Origin: Bolinopsis microptera
Taxonomy: Eukaryota > Ctenophora > Tentaculata > Lobata > Bolinopsidae
DNA: 64,000 bases
Assembly (NCBI RefSeq): GCF_026151205.1
Contig: NC_087082.1
Span: 14,479,365-14,543,364, forward strand
Reading direction: 5' to 3'
Of this stretch, positions 11,413 to 22,200 are shown piece by piece (position 1 is the stretch's first letter; each line of letters begins with the position of its first letter). The position numbers and the translations under genes are program-made. The notes beneath the pieces were generated by a model that saw nothing but the letters and a program-made list of their open reading frames with translations, made no database searches and was not told the origin of the DNA.

Positions 11413-12586
11413 AATACCCTCTCTCGTATAGCTCTAGTAGGTATACCCTCTCTCGTATAGCTTTAGTAGGTATACCCTCTCTCGTATAGCTTTAGTAGGT
11501 ATACCCTCTCTCGTATAGCTCTAGTAGGTATACCCTCTCTCGTATAGCTCTAGTGGGTATACCCTCTCTCGTATAGCTCTAGTAGGTATACCCTCTCTCG
11601 TATAGATTTAGTAGGTATACCCTCTCTCGTATAGCTCTAGTAGGTATACCCTCTCTCGTATAGCTCTAGTAGGTATACCCTCTCTAGTAGGTATACCCTC
11701 TCTCGTATAGCTCTAGTAGGTATACCCTCTCTAGTAGGTATACCCTCTCTAGTAGGTATACCCTCTCTAGTAGGTATACCCTCTCTCGTATAGCTCTAGT
11801 AGGTATACTCTCTCTAGTGGGTATACCCTCTCTAGTAGGTATACCCTCTCTAGTAGGTATACCCTCTCTAGTAGGTATACCCTCTCTCGTATAGCTCTAG
11901 TAGGTATACTCTCTCTAGTGGGTATACCCTCTCTAGTAGGTATACCCTCTCTAGTAGGAATACCCTCTCTAGTAGGTATACCCTCTCTCGTATAGCTCTA
12001 GTAGGTATACCCTCTCTAGTAGGTATACCCTCTCTAGTAGGTATACCCTCTCTAGTAGGTATACCCTCTCTAGTAGGTATACCCTCTCTCGTATAGCTCT
12101 AGTAGGTATACTCTCTCTAGTGGGTATACCCTCTCTAGTGGGTATACCCTCTCTAGTGGGTATACCCTCTCTAGTAGGTATACCCTCTCTCGTATAGCTC
12201 TAGTAGGTATACCCTCTCTAGTAGGTATACCCTCTCTCGTATAGCTCTAGTAGGTATACCCTCTCTAGTAGGTATACCCTCTCTCGTATAGCTCTAGTAG
12301 GTATACCCTCTCTAGTAGGTATACCCTCTCTCGTATAGCTCTAGTAGGTATACCCTCTCTAGTAGGTATACCCTCTCTCGTATAGCTCTAGTAGGTATAC
12401 CCTCTCTAGTAGGTATACCCTCTCTAGTGGGTATACCCTCTCTAGTGGGTATACCCTCTCTAGTGGGTATACCCTCTCTAGTAGGTATACCCTCTCTAGT
12501 GGGTATACCCACTCTAGTAGGTATACCCTCTCTAGTAGGTATACCCTCTCTAGTGGGTATACCCTCTCTAGTGGGTATACCCACTC
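11413..12586. repeat. 18-bp / 29-bp minisatellite
   Basis: Units of TAGTAGGTATACCCTCTC (18 bp) alternate with a longer form carrying an extra TCGTATAGCTC (29 bp). The left end is mostly 29-bp units and the right end mostly 18-bp units. Because 18 is divisible by three, the minus strand reads (GIPTRE)n for about 90 codons; this is repeat-driven, not a gene. Confidence 0.97.
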
Positions 12587-13483
12587 GTGGTCCTCTATGA
12601 AGTTTACTATACTACCCCTCCCCTGCTGCTACTAGTACTACCCCTCCACTTAAGTGTAATGTCAGCCCCAACCTGGAATATCATTATCTTATTATCATTC
12701 CCGGAGCTATGAGTGTGAATTCTGTGTACACTCAACACTGTGTTTACACTGTGTTTACTCTGTTCGCTCCATGGTCTCTGTAGAACAATTACCATAGTAG
12801 TCTAATATCATTGTAGTGTTTATCATTGTTTTATTATTATTATTGTAGCTTGTTTAGGTACCATAGTAGTCTAATATCATTGTAGTGTTTATCATTGTTT
12901 GATTATTATTATTGTAGCTTGAATAGGTACTATAGTAGTCTACTATCATTGTAGTGATTATCATTGTTTGATTATTATTGTAGCTTGTAGCTTGTATAGG
13001 TACTATCCGAGACTCCATAGTTGTTATTCAGTTGTTGTACTAGTATAATAATTAGAGACCTCATTCTCTCCTGTTTCAAGTTATTTACTTTCTTTCTGTA
13101 GTCGAAAACGCTTTGGAGTTAGAAGTTTTATTGTCAACAGTTAATAGAACTATTTATTATTGTTCTGTAAGCTGTTTACTTTGAACTTTGAGGTACCGCG
13201 TTAATAGTTAGTATTTGTTATTAAGTTAAGTTATGTGTGGTTTGCAACTTTGCAATGCCAGCAGCTGTGCTAAACAGTGTAAATATGTATGATAATTAAT
13301 TTTTCTTCAGCACTCCGATAGATTATGCGCATATTTGCAGTAATGCTCATTGCTCATATTATACATTAATCTGGTTAATCTACATGGTGATTGAACAGAA
13401 GTCAGAATCATATATCATCACGTCTCCTCTCTCGTTCAGTTTTTGTGTTTTATTCTCCTTGGTATTCGTATAGGTCACCGAAT
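12587..13483. other. Intron with a 68/69-bp triplicated segment
   Basis: Three copies of an ACCATAGTAGTCTAATATCA segment start near 12791, 12860 and 12928. An acceptor-like ctttctttctgtag at 13101 is followed by 21 open codons (ENALELEV...) to a GTAAGC, but the phase does not fit the neighbouring exons, so I do not call it. Confidence 0.5.
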
Positions 13484-14485
13484 ACCTATTTTATTAGTCT
13501 TGTTTATTAAACTCTCAGTTTTAACCACTACAGAGATGAAGGTGTACCTGAACTATTTTATTAGTCTTGTTTATTAAACTCTCAGTTTTAACCACTACAG
13601 AGATGAAGGTGTACCTGAACTATTTTATTAGTCTTGTTTATTAAACTCTCAGTTTGAACCACTACAGAGATGAAGGTGTACCTATTTTATTAGTCTTGTT
13701 TATTAAACTCTCAGTTGTAACCACTACAGAGATGAAGGTGTACCTGAACTATTTTATTAGTCTTGTTTATTCTTTTATTAAACTCTCAGTTGTAACCACT
13801 ACAGAGATGAAGGTATACCTGAACTATTTTATTAGTCTTGTTTATTAAACTCTCAGTTGTAACCACTACAGAGATGAAGGTGTACCTGAACTATTTTATT
13901 AGTCTTGTTTATTAAACTCTCAGTTGTAACCACTACAGAGATGAAGGTGTACCTGAACTATTTTATTAGTCTTGTTTATTAAACTCTCAGTTTTAACCAC
14001 TACAGAGATGAAGGTGTACCTGAACTATTTTATTAGTCTTGTTTATTAAACTCTCAGTTGTAACCACTACAGAGATGAAGGTGTACCTGAACTATTTTAT
14101 TAGTCTTGTTTATTAAACTCTCAGTTGTAACCACTACAGAGATGAAGGTGTACCTATTTTATTAGTCTTGTTTATTAAACTCTCAGTTGTAACCACTACA
14201 GAGATGAAGGTGTACCTGAACTATTTTATTAGTCTTGTTTATTAAACTCTCAGTTTTAACCACTACAGAGATGAAGGTGTACCTATTTTATTAGTCTTGT
14301 TTATTAAACTCTCAGTTGTAACCACTACAGAGATGAAGGTGTACCTGAACTATTTTATTAGTCTTGTTTATTAAACTCTCAGTTTTAACCACTACAGAGA
14401 TGAAGGTGTACCTGAACTATTTTATTAGTCTTGTTTATTAAAGTCTCAGTTTTAACCACTACAGAGATGAAGGTGTACCTGAACT
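13484..14485. repeat. 67/60-bp minisatellite, about 15 copies
   Basis: The unit contains ATTTTATTAGTCTTGTTTAT, AAACTCTCAG, a branch-point-like TAACCACTACAG and AAG|GTGTACC. Some copies lack a 7-bp TGAACTA piece, giving 60 bp. Each unit thus looks like an intron end with a short exon start and donor, although no copy shows a convincing coding frame. Confidence 0.95.
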
Positions 14486-15693
14486 GCTGCTCCAAAGCTG
14501 CTTTATCTCCGGGCTCCCGCCGTCGTAGGGAGCCCACATTCCAAAAGGTTTGGGTTATAAGGTTGCTTTTTATTTAATAATTGTAATAGGATTTAAAGTT
14601 CTTGTGGTAAATAAGAAGTATTGGTCCTGCAGGCAACATGGCTGCCCTTGCCTGGTTGCCCTTGCAACATGGCTGCCCTTGCCTGGTTGCCCTGGCAACA
14701 TGGCTGCCCTTGCCTGGTTGCCCAGGCAACATGGCTGCCCTTGCCTGGTTGCCCAGGCAACATGGCTGCCCTTGCCTGGTTGCCCAGGCAACATGGCTGC
14801 CCTTGCCTGGTTGCCCTTGCAACATGGCTGCCCTTGCCTGGTTGCCCAGGCAACATGGCTGCCCTTGCCTGGTTGCCCAGGCAACATGGCTGCCCTTGCC
14901 TGGTTGCCCTTGCAACATGGCTGCCCTTGCCTGGTTGCCCAGGCAACATGGCTGCCCTTGCCTGGTTGCCCTTGCAACATGGCTGCCCTTGCCTGGTTGC
15001 CCTGGCAACATGGCTGCCCTTGCCTGGCTGCCCTGGCAACATGGCTGCCCTTGCCTGGTTGCCCTTGCAACATGGCTGCCCTTGCCTGGTTGCCCTGGCA
15101 ACAGCAACAAACCCGTGCCTGGTTTTGGATTTTAGCCGTTTGTGTGCTGATGTCGCAATTTAATTCTTAATCAAAAGCACGCAGTGGAAATATAATTATA
15201 AGCAAAAACCAATACAATAAACTCGCAAGCAGACTACTCTGAAAGTTCGCCGCGGGTTAGTCAACACTACTATATAACAAATAATTTGAGCATGAATAAG
15301 AAGTTGTTACTTTGAAACGTCGTTTATCCTAACAGTGCAGTATCATTTGTCGCAAGAAATCAGAATATTCAGAAACTATTTGGAACTCCCAAAAACTGTC
15401 TACTACTCTAAAAGTTCGCCGCGGGTTAGGGTTAGGGTTATGGTTTATGTAAGGTTAAGGCTGCAGTGTGGTTCTAATGTTGATCAAACGTTAAATCAAT
15501 CAAACGTTAACTCAGATGTTGACTCGAATGTTAACTCGAATATTGACTCAAACGTTAACTAAGATGTTAACTCAAATTCTAACTCTAATGTTAACTCGAA
15601 TGTTAACTCAAAATGTTGACCCAAACTCTAAATCGAATTCTACCTCTACCATATAAACTAAAACTGAAATGCCAACTCAGCACCTAATTTCAG
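14486..15693. other. Intron around the 31-bp array, including a telomere-like patch
   Basis: Outside the 31-bp array this holds two copies of AAAGTTCGCCGCGGGTTAG (15242 and 15410). The second runs into GGGTTAGGGTTAGGGTTA, a short interstitial copy of the animal telomere repeat. A degenerate 12-18-bp repeat of GTTAACTCGAAT type lies at 15477-15620. Confidence 0.6.
14634..15103. repeat. 31-bp GC-rich minisatellite, about 15 copies
   Basis: The unit is GCAACATGGCTGCCCTTGCC + TGGTTGCCCAG. The unit has no stop codon in several frames, so openings of 149-206 codons appear on both strands; they are artefacts of the repeat. Unit junctions read GTTGCC-CA-GGCAAC or GTTGCC-CT-GGCAAC, matching the RFX X-box consensus; about one third read GTTGCCCTTGCAAC, a weaker match. 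Confidence 0.97.
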
Positions 15694-15792
15694 CTGCTGA
15701 ACGATAATGAGACACACAGTTCAATAAATGTGGAGAAAGATGGCGATGACAAAGATAACAACCAACAAGAGAACCTACTACTCCCTGATGAG
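15694..15792 (+). CDS. Coding exon, acidic/Asn-rich (33 codons)
   Basis: The acceptor is cctaatttcag; the exon reads LLNDNETHSSINVEKDGDD then DNNQQENLLLPDE in phase 0 and ends GATGAG|GTTCTG. If not spliced, the frame stops six codons later. The strongly hydrophilic composition and the 0-to-0 phase match its neighbours. The donor is weak but retains GT. No known domain; inferred disordered linker of the long formin gene. Confidence 0.65.
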
Positions 15793-15932
15793 GTTCTGTT
15801 AAAATGATAAAATGTAACTTAAAATTCTGCTTATCTACTTATCTGAACCATATCTACTGATTGATTTGTACTGGCAGAATATCGTCTGTTGGATGCAACA
15901 TAGTTACCATGGTTCTTGACACAGATTTGCAG

Positions 15933-16007
15933 GTACCGTTAACTGACGAGGATGAAGAGAGAGCTCAAAAAACTGTCAACCTTCTTAATCAGAGAGCTGG
16001 TTTTATG
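15933..16007 (+). CDS. Coding exon, acidic helix (25 codons)
   Basis: The acceptor is acagatttgcag. The exon reads VPLTDEDEERAQKTVNLLNQ then RAGFM, phase 0 to 0, with donor ATG|GTTTGT. The frame is also open upstream to an ATG at 15909 within the presumed intron end, so a longer exon cannot be excluded. Composition suggests a charged helix with a Leu pair. Only 140 bp separate it from the preceding exon. Confidence 0.65.
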
Positions 16008-17002
16008 GTTTGTACTGCCTAATTATTTTCGTAAATTTCGGGAATAGAATTCGGGGGGTTAGGTAAATTTAGAATTTCTTTGTTTTTTGACGATTTTGTT
16101 CTACTTTATTTTTTATGATTAGCCAAATGACTCGAATACAATAAATCAGCTGTATACTCGTTTAACTTTAACTGTGAATAATGAAAAATATAATTATCTG
16201 AGGCCGGTCAATTCATTTCGGTGCTCAATATTACACTCTCATACACCAGAAAAATCTAACGGACTTAGGGCGGTCATTAAATGGACGGATATTATATTAA
16301 TCATGAGCGGACATAATAAAGGAGCGGACATAATAATGGACGCTATGTTACATCCAAACAAACTGTCCAAAAAGATGATTTTGAACCAAACCAACGAAGT
16401 TTAACGTAGGTCGGCTAATGCTATATTAGTATATTGACAAACATAATACCGAGGAACTTGGCTAAACAAGGAAGTAGGTGATGGAAAACTGGCATTTTTC
16501 CCACCTCCAAATTAGTTTAACTGGCATTTTTTCCACTTCGGGTCAGACCCCAACAAAGAAAAATTCACGGCACTCTAAGTCTACGAAGACTGTTTACAAA
16601 TAACAATTTCGAGCAATTTCGGTAATTACAAAATTAAATTGTAAGTAATATGATCAATTGTAGGATCATCACATACAAAATCTAATGTAACGTATCTAGC
16701 TAAAGCTTTTCGTACATACCATAACCTTATCTGACGTTTTATACCTCGTTTAGTTGCCGTAAACATCCGTATTTTCACGTATTATTTTAAAAACAACCGT
16801 TTTTGGCATATCATTATGTTGTTGAAATACTGGAACCTAGTTACTATTATGGTTAGACTCTTTAAAGTTAGAAACACTATTTGATTATTGAACAGACTTT
16901 AGTATTATTAAAACTAATTAATTATTGAACAGTTAAACTTGCCACCATGTTACAACTGCCATTATACTAAAACAAAGTGCTTATCACCATATTGTCTGAC
17001 TT
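16008..17002. other. Intron, nothing recognised
   Basis: A 76-codon open frame at 16174 has no splice context and unremarkable composition; I read it as chance. Two copies of a GGCATTTTTCCCAC-like segment lie near 16490-16540. Confidence 0.5.
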
Positions 17003-17177
17003 ATAATAGTTAACCAATACTTGTAACTTGCAGGTTCCTCCTGTTGCTGACTAATAGTTAACCAATACTTGTAACTTGCAGGTTCCTCCTGTTGCTGACT
17101 AATAGTTAACCAATACTTGTAACTTGCAGGTTCCTCCTGTTGCTGACTAATAGTTAACCAATACTTGTAACTTGCAG
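17003..17177 (+). repeat. 48-bp tandem repeat that copies a 3' splice site (4 acceptors)
   Basis: Each unit holds TAGTTAACCAATACTTGTAA + CTTGCAG|GTTCCTCCTGTTGCTGA. The four cag acceptors end at 17033, 17081, 17129 and 17177. Only the last leads into an open exon; the copied exon starts in units 1-3 run into TAA TAG after six codons. The duplicated segment contains AGGT. Confidence 0.9.
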
Positions 17178-17282
17178 GTTCCTCCTGTTGCTGATGTTCC
17201 TGAGACTCAACCCACGACTATAATACAGAAGACCCCTCAGCTTTCTGACAAGCCATTTAGGAAAAGCATCCGATTTAAACTG
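17178..17282 (+). CDS. Coding exon after a quadruplicated acceptor (35 codons)
   Basis: The exon reads VPPVADVPETQPTTIIQKTP then QLSDKPFRKSIRFKL and ends CTG|GTAGGT, phase 0 to 0. It is Pro/Thr-rich, followed by a basic, amphipathic tail (FRKSIRFKL). The choice of start is set by the fourth acceptor copy, since the first three give stop codons. No known domain. Part of the disordered N-terminal region by inference. Confidence 0.75.
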
Positions 17283-17532
17283 GTAGGTTCTATTGCATAT
17301 CCTAGTCATCCAGTACTTAGTTAGGAATAAGTAAGGAACTTAGTTATACAGTTAGTTAGGAAGGAGAAGCGATGTTAGAAACATTTCCTCCGGGCAAGTG
17401 ACACTGTTTCCTTTTAATAAAAAATAAAATAATCAGTCGTTTCCTAAGTCGAACTCAAGATATTGTTCATCTCTGTTTAATATACAGTAGAACTTGTTGA
17501 TTGTGAATACTGAACATTGTCTCTCTGTCCAG

Positions 17533-17589
17533 GCACCCAAAGAAGAGGACACAGAGAAAACAGGAGACAACAAACCGCTCGTTCGTAAG
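17533..17589 (+). CDS. Coding exon, charged (19 codons)
   Basis: A strong acceptor (ttgtctctctgtccag) and a strong donor (AAG|GTAAGT) bound APKEEDTEKTGDNKPLVRK, phase 0 to 0. The composition is fully hydrophilic. Too small to assign a function; a skippable cassette by phase. Confidence 0.75.
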
Positions 17590-17873
17590 GTAAGTGACAG
17601 GGGTCTAGAAAGGGGGGGGCAACCCTGGTTATAAGTGACATTACAAGCGAAATCCGTTCTTCTGGGTTATAGCAGATAGGGCGATGACGAAATTGATCCC
17701 CAGTAATATTTAAAGGTTCAACAACTCTCACCCTAATAAATTTCACCCTAATTTCACCCTAATTTCACTCCACTTCTCACAATCACTCTCTTTTATCCTG
17801 ATACCTTGGAATGTTGTCATCAGTGGAGCTGGAAACAATACTCTGAGCCCGCCTAGGGTCATGGTAAGCGCGC

Positions 17874-18105
17874 CTGAGAAACAACATTATCATTACAACT
17901 CCACTTTTGACCTATTTGGCGGCCACTTATTAATTTCATAATTGCACTGGTTTTTTGTAGGTTTTTTTCAGGGAGTGCGATTACAAAACTAATTGCACTG
18001 TTTTGAGAGTGACCGAAAACTTATTAGGTACGATTACTAAACTAATTGCACTGATTCTCTGAAAGATGCTGTAAAGCGCGCGTGAGAAACAACATTATCA
18101 TTACA
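17874..18105 (+). mobile_element. Dispersed repeat with AGTGCGATTA palindrome, copy 1
   Basis: The segment holds ATTGCACTGG, then AGTGCGATTACAAAACTAAT with its TTGCACT partner, forming a hairpin. It is matched in reverse orientation at 62765-62890 (same order of GACCTATTTGGCGGCCACTT, the T-rich stretch, and TCAGGGAGTGCGATTAC) and partly at 62205-62250. It is bracketed by a 33-bp direct repeat (AAGCGCGCCTGAGAAACAAC...) at 17874 and 18073. Probably a non-autonomous element; family unknown. Confidence 0.6.
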
Positions 18106-18418
18106 ATAGCTTGGAGGAATGACAACACCACCATTCTAATATTATGCTGCATCTTTATTCTTTATGAGTGAAGGATATTCTTCATTAAGACCAATTATTA
18201 GATTATATCAAAGTTTGATAGATACCATGAAAACTAGTCTTGTGACTGACTAAACTTGTGACGGAACAATAATGATTGTCAGTTACGTCAGCAAGATATT
18301 CATTGTTCAATGACACGTGATATCTTGTGGGACACACGTGCTATCTTGAAATACACGAACAAACCATGATTGGTAACCGTGATTGGTAACCATGATTGGT
18401 AACCGTGCTGAATAACAA

Positions 18419-18537
18419 AGGTAACCAGGTAACCAGGTAACCAGGTAACCAGGTAACCAGGTAACCAGGTAACCAGGTAACCAGGTAACCAGGTAACCAG
18501 GTAACCAGGTAACCAGATAACCAGATAACCAGGTAAC
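18419..18537. repeat. 8-bp GGTAACCA array, about 14 copies
   Basis: Almost pure 8-bp repeat flanked on both sides by GTGCTGAATAACAAAG. Every junction forms GTAACC-A-GGTAAC, which fits the RFX X-box consensus with a one-base spacer. Open frames on the minus strand here are repeat-driven. Confidence 0.95.
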
Positions 18538-19137
18538 CGTGCTGAATAACAAAGACAACTCATTTCTGACTACCGTAGAATTGAGTCAGTCAATAAATTA
18601 CAGTCAACGTCTTTCACCATACCAAATACCGACGTATTCAATGATTTTGTATGGACCTAATCTTTGTGTCCGGTAAATAATCGACCTTCTATAGTTTCTG
18701 CACCAAAGTCGATTTATAAATTGTTTATTTGATTAGCTACTTGGTTTGACTCGACTGGTAGCTTTGTTAACCTGTGGAGCAACCTTGCCTTGTCACTATT
18801 TCTGTATACTTTACGGCATACGCTATATTATATATTATATCTACACCAACCACAAAATTCAATTACCTTGGTGGAATGTCGTCGCCCTGCGCAGTTTAGC
18901 ATTTAATCCATTATTTTTGATTTGACGGTTATGTCTTAAATTGCTGGTGCTTTATTGAAATGTTATTGTCATTAGATTTCAAGCTTTCATTCCAGCTCTG
19001 TATTCTTCGTATTTATTTTATTAGTAAGATTAATAATAATTTGGTTGTGTAAATACTAGTAGGGTTCCGGTTTTCATTATTTAGCCCTCGTTTTTTTAAA
19101 TCACCATCATTGGTTTTGGTGCTTTGTCCGGGGTATT
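18538..19137. other. Intron, nothing recognised
   Basis: Unique AT-rich sequence; no exon or element supported. Confidence 0.5.
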
Positions 19138-20280
19138 AAACAGTAAAACAGCATCTACCTCGCCTATAATCGCAACACCCCACTCTCTGTGCAAACAGTA
19201 AAACGGCATCTACCTCGCCTATAATCGCAACGCCCCGCACTCTGTGCAAACAGTAAAACGGCATCTACCTCGCCTATAATCGCAACGCCCCGCACTCTGT
19301 GCAAACAGTAAAACGGCATCTACCTCGCCTATAATCGCAACACCCCAGTCTCTGTGCAAACAGTAAAACGGCATCTACCTCGCCTATAATCGCAACGCCC
19401 CGCACTCTGTGCAAACAGTAAAACGGCATCTACCTCGCCTATAATCGCAACACCCCACTCTCTGTGCAAACAGTAAAACGGCATCTACCTCGCCTATAAT
19501 CGCAACACCCCACTCTCTGTGCAAACAGTAAAACGGCATCTACCTCGCCTATAATCGCAACACCCCACTCTCTGTGCAAACAGTAAAACGGCATCTACCT
19601 CGCCTATAATCGCAACCTAAGATGGCAAGTACGTACGGTACAGGGCTTTAAGTACGTACGGTACAGCTACTTTTAAAGGTACGTACCGTACAGGCACTGT
19701 AAGGTACAATTTTTTTTCAAAATTTCAGAATCAACTTCAGTGAATTACTTGCAATTTTTGATTAGTATTATCATCATAATTTTTGTACCGGATCGCTCTT
19801 AACCGGTACTACACTACTAGTACTACTACTTGTAATTATCGTTAAACTCAAAGCTTCATCCTTTTGTTGCAGTTTACGAACACCAGCTTTTCAGCTAGCT
19901 CAGGTCGCAAACTTAATCTACGCTTGTCCATAATATACTCGTAATCTCTAGAATTGGTCTCACAAATTGACGAAGAACTTAAAACACTGAATACTATTTG
20001 GGCCAACTGTTTAAGCAGAAAAAGTTTTCCTCCAAAATATTTCCAGTATATTGACGGATTAATAAGCTTTGTACCTTTCAGCCTACTTTATTAAGTACGT
20101 ACCGTACAACTAATTTAAAGGTACGTACCGTACGTACTTGCCATCTTAGATCGCAACACTCTCTGTGCAAACAGTAAAACGGCATCTACCTCGCCTATAA
20201 TCGAAACACCCCACTCTCTGTGCAAACATTAAAACGGCATCTACCTCGCCTATAATCGCAACACCCCACTCTCTGTGCAA
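19138..20280. repeat. 55-bp minisatellite, split by a transposon
   Basis: About nine copies of a unit containing CAGTAAAACGGCATCTACCT, CGCCTATAATCGCAAC and CACTCTCTGTGCAAA lie at 19138-19616; about two more lie at 20150-20280. The 19617-20149 interval is a foreign insertion. Confidence 0.95.
19617..20149. mobile_element. 533-bp non-autonomous DNA transposon with 8-bp target duplication
   Basis: The left end CTAAGATGGCAAGTACGTAC and right end GTACGTACTTGCCATCTTAG are perfect inverted repeats. ATCGCAAC lies immediately outside both ends (19609-19616 and 20150-20157), an 8-bp target-site duplication as made by hAT-type transposases. The subterminal zones repeat TACGTACGGTACAG and its complement several times. 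There is no open frame of useful length, so it is MITE-like and needs a transposase from elsewhere. Superfamily assignment rests only on the duplication length. Confidence 0.85.
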
Positions 20281-21872
20281 TTAAATATTTCTGATGTTAG
20301 TGGCACATGTACAATTTGAATATTTGTTTACTGACAAGTTGTTTGTAAAATACTACGTTATCCTAGTATTTTATTTTTCCTGATGTAAAGTAACGTATTT
20401 AAGCGGGTATCCCTTATCTCGTTTTTGATAAAATGTGAGCAAAGTCAATCCAGTCCCCTGAGCTAGGCCCCTACATTAGTATAAGCCCCTCGGTCCTGAA
20501 GGAGGCTAATCCCCACATGAATTACTAAGGTTCTTAAACTCTTAGCAGCCTGGTGCAGGCTCAGGGTAGGTTAAAACATTTCCTTGCCAGACTATGCGTC
20601 CCCCTATGACCGTTAGTGCCCCCAAAATAACTCCACACCAACCACCAACGTTGCCATCACATAATTAATAGTCAGATAATCTGATAATCAGATTGCTTGA
20701 CAATATCATAATAGTAAGCAAGTACAATGATATAACGGCCGTGTTTATAGGTAAGCTACCAGAGCACGCCTATAGTATACAGTGGGACCCTGCACTCTAT
20801 CTCTCCTATATTAGTGTTATCTGTACTCTGTAGGGTTTCCCCCAAATATTGGTGCTAATGAGATAATACAGATGACATTTCTAGCAGAACAGTGTAGTGT
20901 TCCCGACCATGTGAAACACTAAACCGGACCTATTATCGTACTAATTAGTTCTTGAAATTCTCTTTTTGATCAGATCACTGCCTCCTTCGTTTGGTTTTAG
21001 TCAGGGTGCAAATCCAGGCACCAGTGTTCAGTAGTTATGGGGTGTATATAATATGCATATACCCCCAAACATTCCGATTTTCGACCCATATACCCTCCAA
21101 CAGAACTGAGCTCCTCCCATCCCCAAAACTTCTAAAGTTTCGTGAAATTTCTCAAGATTTTCAAGTTTCGTGAAATTTCCCAAGATTCTAAAGTTTTGTG
21201 AAATTTTCGGAGATTCTAAAGATTTCCCAAGATTTAAAAGTTTCGTGAAATTTCCCAAGATTCTAAGTTTTGTGAAATTTTCGGAGATTCTAAAGATTTC
21301 CCAAGATTTCAGAGAGCACATGACAAAGCAATGAGCAAAGCCACACAATAGTGTGACACACTTACAAGCCGTGTCACACTATTGATCAACTTTAGAGTGC
21401 ATTTGCTCTATACGTATGTGAATTATAATAGTCATATATTATACTCTTGACAGTCGTCCCGAACAGTGCAACTATTGCTTAACGGATTTGGCACCATGTT
21501 CAGTTATTAGAACTGCACCCAGGTCAACAGTAATAACTTATTCAATATTAATACTTCATTTGTATGATACGTCATTATTGTTGTGAAATAGCTTTGTGAA
21601 TCATTGCAGTGAGAATTTGACAACCTTCGTTTGCCCTGAAATTGTTGTTTAATTTAAAATTATGCCCCTAAAATTGCCAAATTTGACCAATCATACTGCC
21701 AATGGGCAAGCTGGATTTGCAACGCTGATTTCAACGGTCAGATTAAACCATAATCTTACGGACTTTGATTCCGCTCGGAAACCACGAAAATGTGTTACTT
21801 TACCCGTACTATAAGTAATAACTAATAAGCAAGGTTTTGTTTTATTGCTCACTTCGCTTGTTACCAGTGTAG
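20281..21872. other. Intron with a degenerate AAGTTTCGTGAAATTTCCC repeat
   Basis: About seven diverged copies of a CGTGAAATTTCCCAAGATTC segment lie at 21125-21310 and open a frame on each strand by repetition. Near 20990 an acceptor-like ttggttttag leads to about 14 open codons; support is too weak to call. Confidence 0.5.
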
Positions 21873-22100
21873 CTGAGCCCGGTGATGACCTACCTCTCCG
21901 CCCTGGAAGAAGAGGAGATACTAGAAGAAGAAGAAGAGGATGACCCCCACCAGCTGACATGGCCTGAAGTCAGATCAGTGGTAGTGCCTGTGGAAACCGA
22001 CTTCCGGGTCCGAACCTTCTTCAGGAACAAGACAAATGAAGGGAGGGGGCTAGGCAAAGGGCCAGCCACGAAGTGGGCTTTCAACTCCGGCTCTATCAGG
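21873..22100 (+). CDS. Coding exon with Glu-rich stretch (76 codons)
   Basis: The acceptor is ...gttaccagtgtag; the TAG of the acceptor is the in-frame stop that sets the start. The exon reads LSPVMTYLSALEEEEILEEE, EEDDPHQLTWPEVRSVVVPV, then ETDFRVRTFFRNKTNEGRG and ends GSIRV-side at AGG|GTGAGT, phase 0 to 0. A helical acidic segment is followed by a more hydrophobic, Arg/Phe-containing part that could be a short folded or binding segment. The base composition is GC-richer than the surrounding introns. No family recognised. The donor is duplicated 52 bp downstream. Confidence 0.8.
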
Positions 22101-22200
22101 GTGAGTAAAAGGGGCCATGAAGTACTGGGACTTCAACTCGGGCTCTATCAGGGTGAGTAAAAGGGGCCATGAAGTACTGGGACTTCAACTCAGGCTCCAT
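22049..22200 (+). repeat. 52-bp duplication of a 5' splice site
   Basis: CTTCAACTCSGGCTCTATCAG followed by GGTGAGTAAAAGGGGCCATG is repeated, giving GTGAGT donors at 22101 and 22153; a third partial copy stops before the donor. Use of the second donor would add about 17 codons in frame phase 1. Confidence 0.85.

Noticed and set aside
13102-13166. Possible exon ENALELEV... with strong acceptor
   Set aside because: Needs a phase-1 partner, while the surrounding exons are phase 0; no other support.
14550-15170. Six open frames of 149-206 codons on both strands
   Set aside because: All lie in the 31-bp GC-rich satellite; simultaneous opening on both strands is the signature of the repeat.
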